Below are positions 1-8,397 of a DNA stretch of 22,530 bases, one piece after another. The number at the start of each line of letters is the position of its first letter. Within the stretch, counting starts at the first letter, position 1. Source of the DNA: Proteobacteria bacterium SG_bin5. GTDB lineage: Bacteria; Pseudomonadota; Alphaproteobacteria; Sphingomonadales; Sphingomonadaceae. Location: positions 1-22,530 of the forward strand of contig LWDI01000091.1 in the NCBI GenBank assembly GCA_002083475.1. Reading direction: 5' to 3'. The notes under the pieces were generated by a model. The model ran no database searches, was not told the origin of the DNA, and saw only the letters and a list, made by a program, of their open reading frames with translations. Made by a program: the position numbers and the translations under genes.

Positions 1-754
1 GCCCCTCGATCGCGCCATAGAGCATCACCCGGCCCGCGAGCTGATTGAGCCGGCGCGGCACCCCGCCCGACCCCTCATACAGCGCGGCATAGGCATCGGC
101 GGTGAAGCGCGGCCGATCCGCCCAACCGACCAGCTTCAGCCGGTGGCGCATATAGGGCTCGATCTCCTCGGCCCCCATCGGATCGAGATGGTGCGTCGCG
201 ATCACGCGCTGGCGCAGCTGTTCGAGCCGCTCGCCGCCATAAAGCCGCTCGCGGAATTCGGGCTGGCCGAGCAGGAAGATTTGGAGCAGCGCATGGCCGC
301 CCGCCTGGAAATTGGAGAGCATCCGCAGCTCCTCCAGGCTCGCGACGGGGAGCGCCTGCGCCTCGTCGACGATCAACAGCGTCCGCCGGCCGCTGCGCGC
401 CACCGCATGGAGCGCGCGCTCGATCCGTTCGAGCAATTGCGCCTTGGGAAGGCCGGCGGCGTCGATCTCGAGCCCGGTGGCGACCAGGCGCAGCAGATCA
501 TCGGCCTCGATCTGGGTCGAGACGATCTTGATCGCGTGCAGCCGCTCGCGGTCGATCGTCGCCATCAAATGGCCGACGAGCGTGGTTTTGCCCGCGCCGA
601 TATCGCCGGTGACGACGATGAAGCCCTCGCCCTGGCTCAGCCCATAGCCGAGATAGGCCATCGCCTTGCGGTGCGTGGCCGATTCGAACCAGAAGCGCGG
701 ATCGGGGGTCAGCTGGAAGGGCCGGCCGCTCAATCCATAATGCTCGTCGTACAT
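1..754 (-). CDS. XrtA-associated AAA ATPase (ExeA/GspA-like), 3' end cut by window
   Basis: 251 codons are visible and the frame runs off the left edge without a stop, so the C-terminus is missing. Seen: it opens MYDEHYGLSGRPFQLTPDPR, the usual start of ExeA-type ATPases. Walker A is GDIGAGKTT at residues 50-58. Walker B is LLIVDEAQ at 126-133, followed by an LGQPEFRERL sensor-like stretch near 162-171 and a GVPRRLNQL segment near 231-239. The ATG at 752-754 is preceded by a GGAGGG ribosome site about 4 nt upstream. Family knowledge: in exosortase A loci an ATPase of this type (TIGR03015-like) travels with the polysaccharide export genes and probably powers or organises export or assembly at the inner membrane. 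It lies 28 bp after the beta-barrel gene on the same strand, so it is likely the last visible gene of the operon. The family is clear; its exact job is not known. Confidence 0.9.
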   Translation of the reverse strand, partial: MYDEHYGLSGRPFQLTPDPRFWFESATHRKAMAYLGYGLSQGEGFIVVTGDIGAGKTTLVGHLMATIDRERLHAIKIVSTQIEADDLLRLVATGLEIDAAGLPKAQLLERIERALHAVARSGRRTLLIVDEAQALPVASLEELRMLSNFQAGGHALLQIFLLGQPEFRERLYGGERLEQLRQRVIATHHLDPMGAEEIEPYMRHRLKLVGWADRPRFTADAYAALYEGSGGVPRRLNQLAGRVMLYGAIEG

Positions 755-782
755 ACACCCTCCGGCCGGTCCGTCCGGCTCT

Positions 783-2528
783 TTAGAAATTATAGCGCGC
801 GCCCAACAATGCCTGGAGCGAGGTGACGTCGCCGAAACCGTCTTGCCCGCTGTGGTAGATGCCGAGCGCGCCGACCACCCCCAGCCGACCGAATCGCCGG
901 GTGAGCGCGGTCGTCGCCCCCACCCCGTGAACGCCCGGCGCGCCGAAGATGCCGCTTTGGAAATAATTGGCGAAGACATTGGCGTCGATCGTCGTCTTGG
1001 CGTCGAGCTGGCGCTGGACATAGGCCTGGAAATAGACGCTTTCGTCCTGCAGCCCCGCCACCACCACGCCGGTGCCGCCGTTGGGCGCGACATAGCGGCG
1101 GTTGGCATAGCCCACGCCCAAGCCATAGGCCCAGCGCCCGCGATTGACCGAGACCACCGCGTCGATCCCGCGCGCGCGATAGGCGCTGGTGCTCGCCGAT
1201 TGCAGCGCCGCGTTCAGGCAATTGCCCGCCGCCCCGCCCTGCGGCCCGAAGACGCAGCCGTTGAAATCCTGGCCGAAGGGATTGGTCGGCGGGGTGAAGG
1301 CGGTCGGCGCGGCGGCGAGCCCGCCCTGCACTTGGCGGCCGAAGGTCTGAATGCCGTCATAGCCCGACACGCGGATCGCGACGCTCTTGCTCGGCTGATA
1401 GGTGAATTGGCCGATCGCGGTGAAGCTGCCGTAACGCTCGCCGGCGTGCACCTCGAGCTGGGTGCGCGGGCTCGGCCGCCAGATGAAGCCGCCGTCATAA
1501 TAGACGCCGTTGAAATCATAAGCGATGCGGCGCTGGCCGAGCGGGTCGATCTGGAAGCGCCCCCGACCGTCGAGCACCGGCTGGCCATCGGCGCCGAGCA
1601 AAATGTCGCGCTGGCTGACCTGGATATTCTCGTAACCCGCCCCGGCGGTGAGCGCGAGCGTCGGCAGCACCGGCCACACCACGTCGCCGCGCCCATATTT
1701 GCCGTCATAACGCTGGGCGAGCTGCCCCGCGTCATCACGCGCCCAGGCGCCCGAAAGCGTGATCCCGACCGGCAGATAGACGTTCGCCGGCAAGCTGATG
1801 CTCCCGGTCGCCAAATGGCTGGTCGAATCGTCGAACACGTCGAGTGGCGGCTGGCCGGGGATCGTGCTCGGGATGCTCGGTCCCTGGAATTTGGTATAGC
1901 CGAAGCGGTAGAGCGCCGAGACGCTCAAGGGGCCGGCCTGGGTGGCGAGCGTCGGCCCGGCATAGACCGCGTAGAGCTGCCCGATATTGGCGACATTGCC
2001 CGCGAGCACCCCCGGCGCCGCGCCGCGCACGTCGCTGCGGGTGCGGGTGGCGAGCGCGCCCGCCTCGATCGTCAGCGGCCGCGCGACCTGCACCGCCGCG
2101 CGCGCGAGGCCGGTGTGGATGTCGAGATCCTCGAGCCGCCCATCATAGGGAATGCGCCGTTCGTAGCGATAGCTCGCCTGCACCTGGACGCGGCGGGTCT
2201 GCACATTGGCGTCGATGCCGGCGGCGACGGTGGTGTAAGTGAGGCTATCGTCGAAATCGGTGACCACCACCTGGCCGAGCTCGATATAGGGCGTGATCTG
2301 GCGGCTGTTCTGCGCGAGCGCGGGGGACGCGGCGAACAGCGCGACCGGCACCGCCAGCCACGACAGCCTCGCCCACAAATCCTCCCCGTTCACGGGGAGG
2401 GGAACCGCCGCACAGCGGCGGTGGAGGGGGCGGCGTTCAGCGCTCCATCCTGCCAACCCCCTCCACCAGCCCGCGGCTGGTCCCCCTCCCCGCGCGCGGG
2501 GAGGATTTTTCCGTGTCGCGGCCCGCAT
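783..2528 (-). CDS. XrtA-associated outer-membrane beta-barrel protein (TIGR03016-like)
   Basis: 581 residues. The mature part consists of alternating amphipathic strands with many Y, F, R and G residues, and the protein ends in an aromatic residue (ARYNF), as outer-membrane barrels do. Family knowledge: a roughly 500-600-residue protein of this kind is a standard member of exosortase A loci, sitting between the tyrosine kinase and the ATPase, as here. The signal-peptide core is at residues 54-70 (WLAVPVALFAASPALA region), with a probable cleavage after A72 (ALA/Q). The start is fixed by TGATG overlap with the kinase stop at 2528-2530. Odd: residues 7-51, between the start and the signal peptide, are encoded by an inserted 132-bp palindromic repeat and are rich in R, G, P and W. 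A GTG at 2391-2393 (residue 46) would give a normal-length signal peptide, but it has no visible ribosome site. The longer in-frame open reading upstream of 2528 lies over the kinase and is not coding. The role is probably pore or secretin-like support of polysaccharide export (inference). Confidence 0.85.
   Translation of the reverse strand: MRAATRKNPPRARGGGPAAGWWRGLAGWSAERRPLHRRCAAVPLPVNGEDLWARLSWLAVPVALFAASPALAQNSRQITPYIELGQVVVTDFDDSLTYTTVAAGIDANVQTRRVQVQASYRYERRIPYDGRLEDLDIHTGLARAAVQVARPLTIEAGALATRTRSDVRGAAPGVLAGNVANIGQLYAVYAGPTLATQAGPLSVSALYRFGYTKFQGPSIPSTIPGQPPLDVFDDSTSHLATGSISLPANVYLPVGITLSGAWARDDAGQLAQRYDGKYGRGDVVWPVLPTLALTAGAGYENIQVSQRDILLGADGQPVLDGRGRFQIDPLGQRRIAYDFNGVYYDGGFIWRPSPRTQLEVHAGERYGSFTAIGQFTYQPSKSVAIRVSGYDGIQTFGRQVQGGLAAAPTAFTPPTNPFGQDFNGCVFGPQGGAAGNCLNAALQSASTSAYRARGIDAVVSVNRGRWAYGLGVGYANRRYVAPNGGTGVVVAGLQDESVYFQAYVQRQLDAKTTIDANVFANYFQSGIFGAPGVHGVGATTALTRRFGRLGVVGALGIYHSGQDGFGDVTSLQALLGARYNF
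2377..2508. repeat. 132-bp palindromic repeat inserted in the 5' end of the barrel gene
   Basis: The ends are perfect 12-bp inverted repeats: AAATCCTCCCCG at 2377-2388 and its complement at 2497-2508. Inside are several hairpins. One is CCTCCCC/GGGGAGG at 2381-2400, one ACCGCCG/CGGCGGT at 2404-2422, one ACCAGCC/GGCTGGT at 2465-2481 and one CCTCCCC/GGGGAGG at 2485-2504. GGTGGAGGGGG at 2420-2430 can pair with CCCCCTCCACC at 2457-2467. From memory, such elements are common between genes in sphingomonads. Here it lies inside a reading frame and its length is a multiple of three (44 codons). No convincing target-site duplication is seen at its edges. Confidence 0.85.
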
Positions 2529-3424
2529 CACGCGTCCTCCATCCCATAATAGCCGAAGCGGCGCGGCCCGGCGGTAAAGCTCACGCGGTTGAGCAACAGG
2601 CTGATCGCGGGGCAGCCGTCGAGCAGCGCCACCGCCTCGCGCAATTCGGTCTCGCCGGTGCGATCGGCGCGGGCGACGAGCACCACCTGCCCCACTTGCG
2701 GCGCGAGCGTCGCCGCCGCGCTCGCCGCGAGCGCGGGGGGCGAATCGAGGATGATCAGCCGCTGCGGATCGGCGGCGAGCAGCGCGTCGAGCAGAGCGCC
2801 CAGCCGGGCGCTCGCGAGCAATTCGGTATCGGCATTGCTGCGCGCCCCCGCGCCCAGCACCGACAGGCTGCCGAGGTCGGTCGGCACGATCAGCCCCTCG
2901 ATCGCGAGCCGGGGATCGGCGAGCGCGTCGAGCAGCCCCGGCCCTTCGCCGAGCCCCAACCGGCCGAGCACGTCGGGCTTTGCGACATCGGCGTCGATCA
3001 GCAGCACCGCGCCCTCGCGCTCGGCGGCGAGCGACAGCGCGAGGTTCATCGCGCAAAAGGTCTTGCCTTCGTCGGGCTGGGGCGAGGTGACCAAGATCGC
3101 GCGCGCGCGGTCCCCCAATTTGGCGGCGAGCGTCTTGGCGCCGGTGAGCAACTGGCGCTTGGCGAGGCGCATCTCCTCGGCGAGCGGCGTCACCGCGCCC
3201 CCCGGCACGATCAGCCCTTCGGCATCCAACAGCGCGCGATCGATCGGCAGCCGCGCGGGCGCCGCCACCGGCGGCACGAAGCGCACCGGCGCGGGCTCTG
3301 GCGCGACCGGCGCGGCGGCGGGCGCTTCGATCGGCGCGGGCGCGGGCGCGCCGGCACGGGCGCGGAACGCCTCGCCGAAATCATAGACCGTCGCGGCGCG
3401 CTCCAGCAGCGACCCCCTGCTCAT
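2528..3424 (-). CDS. XrtA-associated BY-type tyrosine autokinase (CpsD/CapB family)
   Basis: 298 residues, cytoplasmic. Bacterial tyrosine kinases of this family phosphorylate their own C-terminal tyrosines and control chain length and export through the partner Wzz protein. Seen: a proline/alanine-rich linker at residues 26-58, and the EMRLAKRQL segment near 84-92 that corresponds to the oligomerisation helix of the family. Walker A is SPQPDEGKTF at 114-123, Walker A' LLIDADVAKP at 141-150, and Walker B LIILDSPP at 223-230. The C-terminal tail has only two adjacent tyrosines (Y292, Y293), a short version of the usual tyrosine cluster. The start ATG (3422-3424) overlaps the Wzz stop as ATGA, and the stop overlaps the barrel gene start as TGATG, so translation is probably coupled on both sides. 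The Walker A threonine is followed by F rather than the more usual small residue. Assignment is firm from motifs plus position. Confidence 0.93.
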   Translation of the reverse strand: MSRGSLLERAATVYDFGEAFRARAGAPAPAPIEAPAAAPVAPEPAPVRFVPPVAAPARLPIDRALLDAEGLIVPGGAVTPLAEEMRLAKRQLLTGAKTLAAKLGDRARAILVTSPQPDEGKTFCAMNLALSLAAEREGAVLLIDADVAKPDVLGRLGLGEGPGLLDALADPRLAIEGLIVPTDLGSLSVLGAGARSNADTELLASARLGALLDALLAADPQRLIILDSPPALAASAAATLAPQVGQVVLVARADRTGETELREAVALLDGCPAISLLLNRVSFTAGPRRFGYYGMEDA

Positions 3425-4932
3425 GCCGCCATCCCCCGTTGAATGAATTCCACCCCGATCAGCGCGACATAGGCCACCGCCAACCCGCCCAGGCCGCTCG
3501 CGAAATAGAGCAGATGCTGGCGCCGCAGCGCGCGCTGCGCCGGGGTGACGACCTCGCTGAGCGCGCCGATCACCGGCATGCCGGTCGCTTTTTCGAGCCG
3601 GCCCGGCGTCGCGAAGGTCGTCTTGAGCTGGCCCGCCGCGAACGCCGCGCCCACGCCCGCCACCAGCCCCGCGAGCAGCACGCCCGTCAACAACAGCGGC
3701 CGGTTGGGCGCGCTCGGGGTGCGCGGCGCGCTCGGCGGGTCGACCACGGTGAATTTGATCGCGCCCTGCTGATTCTGCACCTGGCCGCGCAGCTTGATCT
3801 CCTCGCGGTCGGACAGGAGCTTGTCATACTGATCCTTGAGCACCTGATAGTCGCGCTCGATCTGCCCCTGTTCGGCGGCGACGCCGGGATCGCCCGAAAG
3901 CTTCGCCTGCAGCGCATTGAGATCGCCCTGGAGCTGCGCCTTGCGCGCGCCGAGTGCTGCGACCTGCGCCTGTTTCTCGGCCTGGGCGGGCTTGAGCGCG
4001 GCATAAACCGGGTTGGCCTGGGCGGCGGTGCCCGGCTGGAGCGGTTCGCTGCGCGCGGCGGCGAGCGCCTGGGCGAGCTGCGCGTTGAGCGCGCGCACGT
4101 CGGGATGTTGATCGGTCCAACCGCGCGCGCGCGCCTCGGCGAGCTGGCCCTGGATCGCGTTGACCCGCGCCCGCGCCGGCCCCGCGACGCCGGGCGCGCC
4201 GCCCCCGGTGGTCGCCCCCGCGCCCGCGAGCTGGCCGTTGATCATCGCGAGGCTCGATTGCGCGGCGGCGAGATCGCTTTCGACCTGCGTCAGCTGGCTG
4301 CGCGCGGTCGCGAGCCGTTCGGTGAGCGAGCCGGTGCCCGGCAGGCTCGCCAGATAGCGGTTCTGGAAATCGGCGCGCTTGGCCTCCAGCGCCTGGAGCT
4401 GCTGCTGGCGCTGCGCGAGCTGACCGTCGAGGAAAGCGAGCGTGCTGCTCGTCTCGTCGCGGTCACCCTGGAGATTTTCCTCGATGAAGATGTCGATCGT
4501 CTTTTGCACGATCTGCTTGGCGAGCTTGGGGCTGTTCGCGCTCGCGCCGATCTCGAACAAATTGTCCTGCTGCGCGACGACCTTGATCGCGTTCTGCAAC
4601 CCCGCCACGCGGTCCTGCACGTCGCGCTCGGTCGCGACCGTATTGGCGAGATCGGTGCCGCGCACCACTTTCGCCAGATTGACCGCCGAGGTGAGCGTTT
4701 GGCGCACGCGATCGATGCCCTTGGCCTGTTCGTCGGGTGTGATGCCGATCTTGCCCGGCAGGATCGACTGGACGATCACCGAGACGCGCGCCTTGGCGGC
4801 ATAGCTCGCCGGGATCTGCGCGACGACGAACCAGCCGAGCACGCACACCCCCCACGCGACCGCCAGCGCCAGCCAGCGCCGGGCCCAAATACCGTGGAGC
4901 GCGATCCGCAATTCGTCGTAGAGACCGTTCAC
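3421..4932 (-). CDS. XrtA-system polysaccharide chain-length determinant (Wzz/GumC family)
   Basis: 503 residues, inner membrane with a large periplasmic coiled-coil region. It works with the tyrosine kinase and the export lipoprotein to set polymer length and couple polymerisation to export. Seen: an N-terminal membrane helix at about residues 20-40 (LALAVAWGVCVLGWFVVA), then long Q/A/L-rich coiled coils at about 150-230 and 300-380. A proline-rich PPSAPRTPSAPNRP segment at about 398-411 precedes a second membrane helix at 413-434, which is the family's typical layout. A third hydrophobic segment lies near 474-496. The start is a GTG at 4930-4932 with a purine-rich GGCGGG just upstream, 12 bp after the export gene stop. 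The stop overlaps the kinase start by 4 nt. The kinase is a separate polypeptide, not fused as in some Wzc proteins. Confidence 0.93.
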   Translation of the reverse strand: MNGLYDELRIALHGIWARRWLALAVAWGVCVLGWFVVAQIPASYAAKARVSVIVQSILPGKIGITPDEQAKGIDRVRQTLTSAVNLAKVVRGTDLANTVATERDVQDRVAGLQNAIKVVAQQDNLFEIGASANSPKLAKQIVQKTIDIFIEENLQGDRDETSSTLAFLDGQLAQRQQQLQALEAKRADFQNRYLASLPGTGSLTERLATARSQLTQVESDLAAAQSSLAMINGQLAGAGATTGGGAPGVAGPARARVNAIQGQLAEARARGWTDQHPDVRALNAQLAQALAAARSEPLQPGTAAQANPVYAALKPAQAEKQAQVAALGARKAQLQGDLNALQAKLSGDPGVAAEQGQIERDYQVLKDQYDKLLSDREEIKLRGQVQNQQGAIKFTVVDPPSAPRTPSAPNRPLLLTGVLLAGLVAGVGAAFAAGQLKTTFATPGRLEKATGMPVIGALSEVVTPAQRALRRQHLLYFASGLGGLAVAYVALIGVEFIQRGMAA

Positions 4933-4944
4933 CCGCCGCGCCCC

Positions 4945-5571
4945 TTAGAACATGCTCTCGGGAATGATGATCACGTCGCCCGGCTGCAGCCGGACGTTCG
5001 CGCGCGAATCGCCATTCTTGAGCAGGCTCGACAGGCGCAGCGCATATTCGCGCTGCTTGCCGGTCGCGCGATCGTAGCGGATCAGCCGCGCGCGGTTGCC
5101 GGCGGCATATTCGTTGAGCCCGCCGACCGCGATCATGGCGTCGAGCACGGTCATATTCGCGCGATAGGGGATGGCGGCGGGCTTTTCGGTCGCGCCGACG
5201 ATGCGGACTTGCTGGCTGAAGGTGCCCGCGAAATTCTCGACGATCACCGAGACGATCGGGTCCTTGATATATTCGCCCAGCGCCAGCTTCATGTCGTCGG
5301 CGAGCATCGCCGGGGTCTTGCCGACCGCGGGCATGTCGTTGATCAGCGGCGTGGTGATGCGGCCATCGGGGCGGACTTGCACCTTGGCGCTCAGTTCGGG
5401 ATTGCGCCAAACGAAGATGTTGAGCTGATCGAGCGGGCCGATGACATATTCCTCGCCCGGCGCCTCTTGCGTCGCGACATAGCTCGCCGGGGGCAGTTCG
5501 GGGCGCGCGCCCGTGGTGCAGCCGGTGGGCAGCAGCAGCGGCAGCAGGGCAAGGGCGAAGAACAGGCGCAT
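4945..5571 (-). CDS. XrtA-system polysaccharide export lipoprotein (Wza/BexD-like)
   Basis: 208 residues. An outer-membrane polysaccharide export protein that forms the exit channel for the polymer. Seen: a lipoprotein signal peptide MRLFFALALLPLLLPTGC, with the lipid-attachment cysteine at residue 18. The residue three before it is P instead of the usual L. Then a polysaccharide-export domain (YVIGPLDQLNIFVWRNPELS at about 42-61, VRPDGRITTPLI near 67-78) and one SLBB-type domain (VRIVGATEKPAAIPYRANMTVLDAMIAVGGL), ending in LQPGDVIIIPESMF. The ATG at 5569-5571 was chosen because GGAGGT lies about 9 nt upstream and because it starts exactly at the lipoprotein signal. Longer in-frame readings to 5745 lie over the decarboxylase gene. 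It sits 73 bp after the decarboxylase and 12 bp before the chain-length gene. Confidence 0.93.
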   Translation of the reverse strand: MRLFFALALLPLLLPTGCTTGARPELPPASYVATQEAPGEEYVIGPLDQLNIFVWRNPELSAKVQVRPDGRITTPLINDMPAVGKTPAMLADDMKLALGEYIKDPIVSVIVENFAGTFSQQVRIVGATEKPAAIPYRANMTVLDAMIAVGGLNEYAAGNRARLIRYDRATGKQREYALRLSSLLKNGDSRANVRLQPGDVIIIPESMF

Positions 5572-5644
5572 CGTCTCGAACCTCCAGCGGTCGCCGCCGC
5601 GCCCGCGCGCGCCGGACGGGCAGCTTTCGGCATGGGCTATGCGC

Positions 5645-6904
5645 TCAAGAGGTGAAGATTGCGTTAGGAACGATGCCGCCGCCGGCCAGGATCTCCGCCG
5701 GATTCGCGTGGCCCAAGAAGGCGTTAGGGCTCGCGCTGCGGCCATAGGCGCCGGCGAGGAACAGCGCGATCACGTCGCCCACGCGCGCTTCGGGCAGCGC
5801 GACTTGGTCGCCGAGGCGATCGAGCGGGGTGCATAGGCAACCGACGACGTTCACCGTCTCGGCGGGCGCGGCGCCCATTTGGTGCGCGAGCGCGATCGGA
5901 TAATTGCGCCGCACGACGGTGCCGAAATTGCCGCTCGCCGCGAGTTGGTGGTGGAGCCCGCCATCGGTCACCAGGAAAATCTGCCCGCCGCTTTCCTTCC
6001 GGTCGACGATCCGGGCGAGATAGACCCCGCTCTCGCCCACCAGCCAGCGGCCGAGCTCGATCGCGAACGCCGTCTCCGCCAGGATCGCCGCCCGCGCCCG
6101 CAGCGCCTCGCCGAGCGCCGCGCCGACGCTTTCCACGTCGAGCGGCGCGTCGCCCGCGAAATAGGGGATGCCGAAGCCGCCCCCCAGATTGACGAGCGGC
6201 GGCGCCGCGCCCGCTTCCGTCGACAGCCGCGCGGCGAGCGCGAGGGTGCGCGCCTGCGCCTCGATGATCGCGGCGGCATCGAGCGCTTGCGAGCCGCCGA
6301 AAATGTGGAACCCCCGCCACTCGGCGCCGGCCGCGAGCAATTCGCGCACGAGCGCGGGCACGCGCGCCGCGTCGATCCCGAAGGGCGAGGCGCGCCCGCC
6401 CATTTTCATCCCGCTGCCCCGCAGCTCGAAATCGGGGTTCACCCGCACCGCGAGCCGGGGCGTCACCCCCAGCCGCGCGGCGATCACGAGCGCGCGCGCG
6501 GCCTCGCCCTCGCTCTCCAAATTGATCGTAACGCCCGCCGCGATCGCCGCTTCGAGCTCGGCGTCGCGCTTGGCCGGCCCGGCGAAGCTCACCGGCTTGC
6601 CCGGCGCTTGCGCCTTAACCAGCGCCAGCTCGCCCGCCGAGGCGATGTCGAGCCCATCGACCAAGGGCGCGATCGCGCGCACCAGCGGCGGGCAGGGATT
6701 GGCCTTCACCGCGTAATGAACGCCCACCCCCGCCGGCAGCGCCGCGCGCAACCGCGCGATCCGCGCGGCGACCATGGCCATGTCGTAAACGAACAGCGGC
6801 GTCGCCCCCGCGCGCGCGATCCAATCCTCGGCGGGCGCGCCGCCGATCCGCAGGGCACCGCGTTGCGCGGCGAATTCGGCCGGAAGCGGCCCCATGGGTT
6901 TCAT
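5645..6904 (-). CDS. XrtA-associated PLP-dependent decarboxylase (ornithine/DAP decarboxylase fold)
   Basis: 419 residues, cytoplasmic fold-type III PLP enzyme. The family decarboxylates basic or dicarboxylic amino acids (ornithine, diaminopimelate). The substrate of the exosortase-linked branch (TIGR03099-like) is, to my knowledge, not settled. Seen: VHYAVKANP at 62-70 with PLP lysine K67; GSGMKMGGRASPFG near 163-176; HIFGGSQ at 200-206; the phosphate-binding loop GGGFG at 241-245; and ELGRWLVGESGVY at 283-295. GCLCTPLD at 355-362 supplies the catalytic cysteine and aspartate expected from the second subunit, and AGAYG at 384-388 the C-terminal tyrosine. The start ATG overlaps the ligase stop as ATGA, and GAGGTGA lies just upstream. 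Tight coupling with the ligase suggests that the two act on one product, for example an amine or amino-acyl group for the surface polymer (inference). Confidence 0.9.
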   Translation of the reverse strand: MKPMGPLPAEFAAQRGALRIGGAPAEDWIARAGATPLFVYDMAMVAARIARLRAALPAGVGVHYAVKANPCPPLVRAIAPLVDGLDIASAGELALVKAQAPGKPVSFAGPAKRDAELEAAIAAGVTINLESEGEAARALVIAARLGVTPRLAVRVNPDFELRGSGMKMGGRASPFGIDAARVPALVRELLAAGAEWRGFHIFGGSQALDAAAIIEAQARTLALAARLSTEAGAAPPLVNLGGGFGIPYFAGDAPLDVESVGAALGEALRARAAILAETAFAIELGRWLVGESGVYLARIVDRKESGGQIFLVTDGGLHHQLAASGNFGTVVRRNYPIALAHQMGAAPAETVNVVGCLCTPLDRLGDQVALPEARVGDVIALFLAGAYGRSASPNAFLGHANPAEILAGGGIVPNAIFTS

Positions 6905-8397
6905 GACGTCACCTCACGCCTGAGCGCGGCTCGATCGAGTTTGCCATTGGCGTTGCGCGGCAGCGCGGCGCGCCACTCGATCCGCGCGGGCTGCATGAAA
7001 TTGGGGAGCAGCGCCTTCAATCGCGCGCGCAATTCGCCCTCGCGCGCGGGATCGCCGCTCAGCACGAGCATGATCGCCTGGCCGAGCCGATCGTTGGCCA
7101 CGCCGATCGCCACCGCCTCGGCCGCCTCGCCGCCCGCGAGCACCGCCTCTTCGATCTCGGTCGGGCTGATGCGGTTGCCCGCGCTTTTGATCATCTCGTC
7201 GGCGCGGCCGACGAAGCGCAGCAGCCCGTCGGTGCCTTCGACCACCGTGTCCCCCGACCAGACCGCCCTGCCCCCATGCGCCGCGAAAGCGGGCGCGGGG
7301 CGGAAGCGCGCCGCCGTCCGCTCGGGATCGCGCCAATAGCCTTGCGCGACGAGCGGCCCGGCATGGACGAGCTCGCCTGGCTCCTCGGGCGCGGCGCGGC
7401 TGCCGTCGGGGCGCACCACCATCACCTCGGCGAAGGGGATGGCACGGCCGATCGCCTCGGGATGCGCGTCGATCAGCGCGGGGTCGAGATAGGTCGATCG
7501 GAACGCCTCGGTCAGGCCATACATGGCGAACAGCCGCGCCTCGGGGAAGCGCGCGCGCAGACCGCGCACCAGCCGCGTGCCCAGGGCCCCACCCGAATTG
7601 GTGAGCCGCCGCAACCGCGCCGCCGTCGCCTCGGGCCAGCGCGCCTCGAGCAATTGGCTCCAGAGCGGCGGCACCCCGGCGAGCGTGGTGATTTGGTGGC
7701 GCTCGACCGCCGCGATCACGTCGCGCGCGGTGAGATAATCGAGCGGCACCACGCGCGCGCCCGCCGCCCAGGTGGAGAAGAGCTGGTTCTGCCCATAATC
7801 GAAGCTCAAGGGCAGCACGCCGAGCACGCGGTCCTCGGGCGCGAGCGCGAGATAATGAGCGACGCCGATCGCCCCCAGCCACAGATTGGCGTGGCTGAGC
7901 ATCACCCCCTTCGGCCGCCCGGTCGAGCCCGAGGTATAGAGGATCGCGGCGAGCCTATCGGGATCGGCGCTGCTCGGCGGCAGCGCGTCGGCGGCGGTCG
8001 CTTCGTCCTCGGTCGCGATCCGCGCCTCGGCGCGGTCGCCCGCTTCGAGCGTCGCCGCGCGCGCTTCCTGGGTCAGGAGCAATCGCGCGCCGCTGTCCGC
8101 CAGGATATGCGCGACCTGCGCGCGTTTGAGCAACGGGTTGATCGGCACGTGCACTAGCCCCGCGCGCGGCGCGGCGAGCGGCATCAGGCAGGCGGCGCGC
8201 GTCTTGGGCAGCCAGCTCGCGACCCGGTCGCCGGGCGCGAGGCCTTGGGCCGCGAGCCAGGCGGCGAGCGCGCCGGCGGCGCGTTCGAGCGCGGGATAAT
8301 CGAGCGCGCCGCGCCGATCCTCGAGCGCGACGGCGCCCGGGTCCCCGCGCAGCGCGAGGTGATCGATCGGTCGGGGCATGGGGTCGAGCGGCACCAT
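6901..8397 (-). CDS. XrtA-associated acyl-CoA ligase / AMP-forming synthetase
   Basis: 498 residues, ANL superfamily. It activates a carboxylic acid as an acyl-AMP and transfers it to a thiol (CoA, or possibly the carrier protein encoded at 8892). Seen: the phosphate-binding loop YTSGSTGRPKGVMLSH at 154-169; MYGLTEAFRSTYL at 292-304; WSGDTVV at 380-386; the hinge and A8 region DEMIKSAGNRISPTEIEE at 400-417; and the C-terminal catalytic lysine in ANGKLDRAAL (K486). All core motifs are intact, so it should be active. The ATG at 8395-8397 is preceded by AAGAG. A second ATG six codons later has no ribosome site. First gene of the minus-strand arm, separated by 182 bp from the DUF3072 gene. Matches the ligase (TIGR03098-like) found in exosortase A loci. 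The acid it activates cannot be read from the sequence. Confidence 0.91.
   Translation of the reverse strand: MVPLDPMPRPIDHLALRGDPGAVALEDRRGALDYPALERAAGALAAWLAAQGLAPGDRVASWLPKTRAACLMPLAAPRAGLVHVPINPLLKRAQVAHILADSGARLLLTQEARAATLEAGDRAEARIATEDEATAADALPPSSADPDRLAAILYTSGSTGRPKGVMLSHANLWLGAIGVAHYLALAPEDRVLGVLPLSFDYGQNQLFSTWAAGARVVPLDYLTARDVIAAVERHQITTLAGVPPLWSQLLEARWPEATAARLRRLTNSGGALGTRLVRGLRARFPEARLFAMYGLTEAFRSTYLDPALIDAHPEAIGRAIPFAEVMVVRPDGSRAAPEEPGELVHAGPLVAQGYWRDPERTAARFRPAPAFAAHGGRAVWSGDTVVEGTDGLLRFVGRADEMIKSAGNRISPTEIEEAVLAGGEAAEAVAIGVANDRLGQAIMLVLSGDPAREGELRARLKALLPNFMQPARIEWRAALPRNANGKLDRAALRREVTS

Noticed and set aside
2371..2513. Insertion-sequence with target-site duplication around the palindromic repeat
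   Set aside because: The element is only 132 bp, encodes no transposase, and no clear duplicated flank is visible; it is treated as a repeat.
2529..3056. In-frame open reading that would extend the barrel gene upstream to 3056
   Set aside because: It lies over the tyrosine kinase gene, has R/A-rich composition typical of an out-of-frame reading in GC-rich DNA, and the TGATG coupling gives a better start at 2528.
3439..5655. 738-codon open frame on the plus strand opposite the chain-length and export genes
   Set aside because: It is antisense to two well-supported genes. Its E/R/D/L-rich translation lacks domains and is what the complement of GC-rich coding DNA usually gives.
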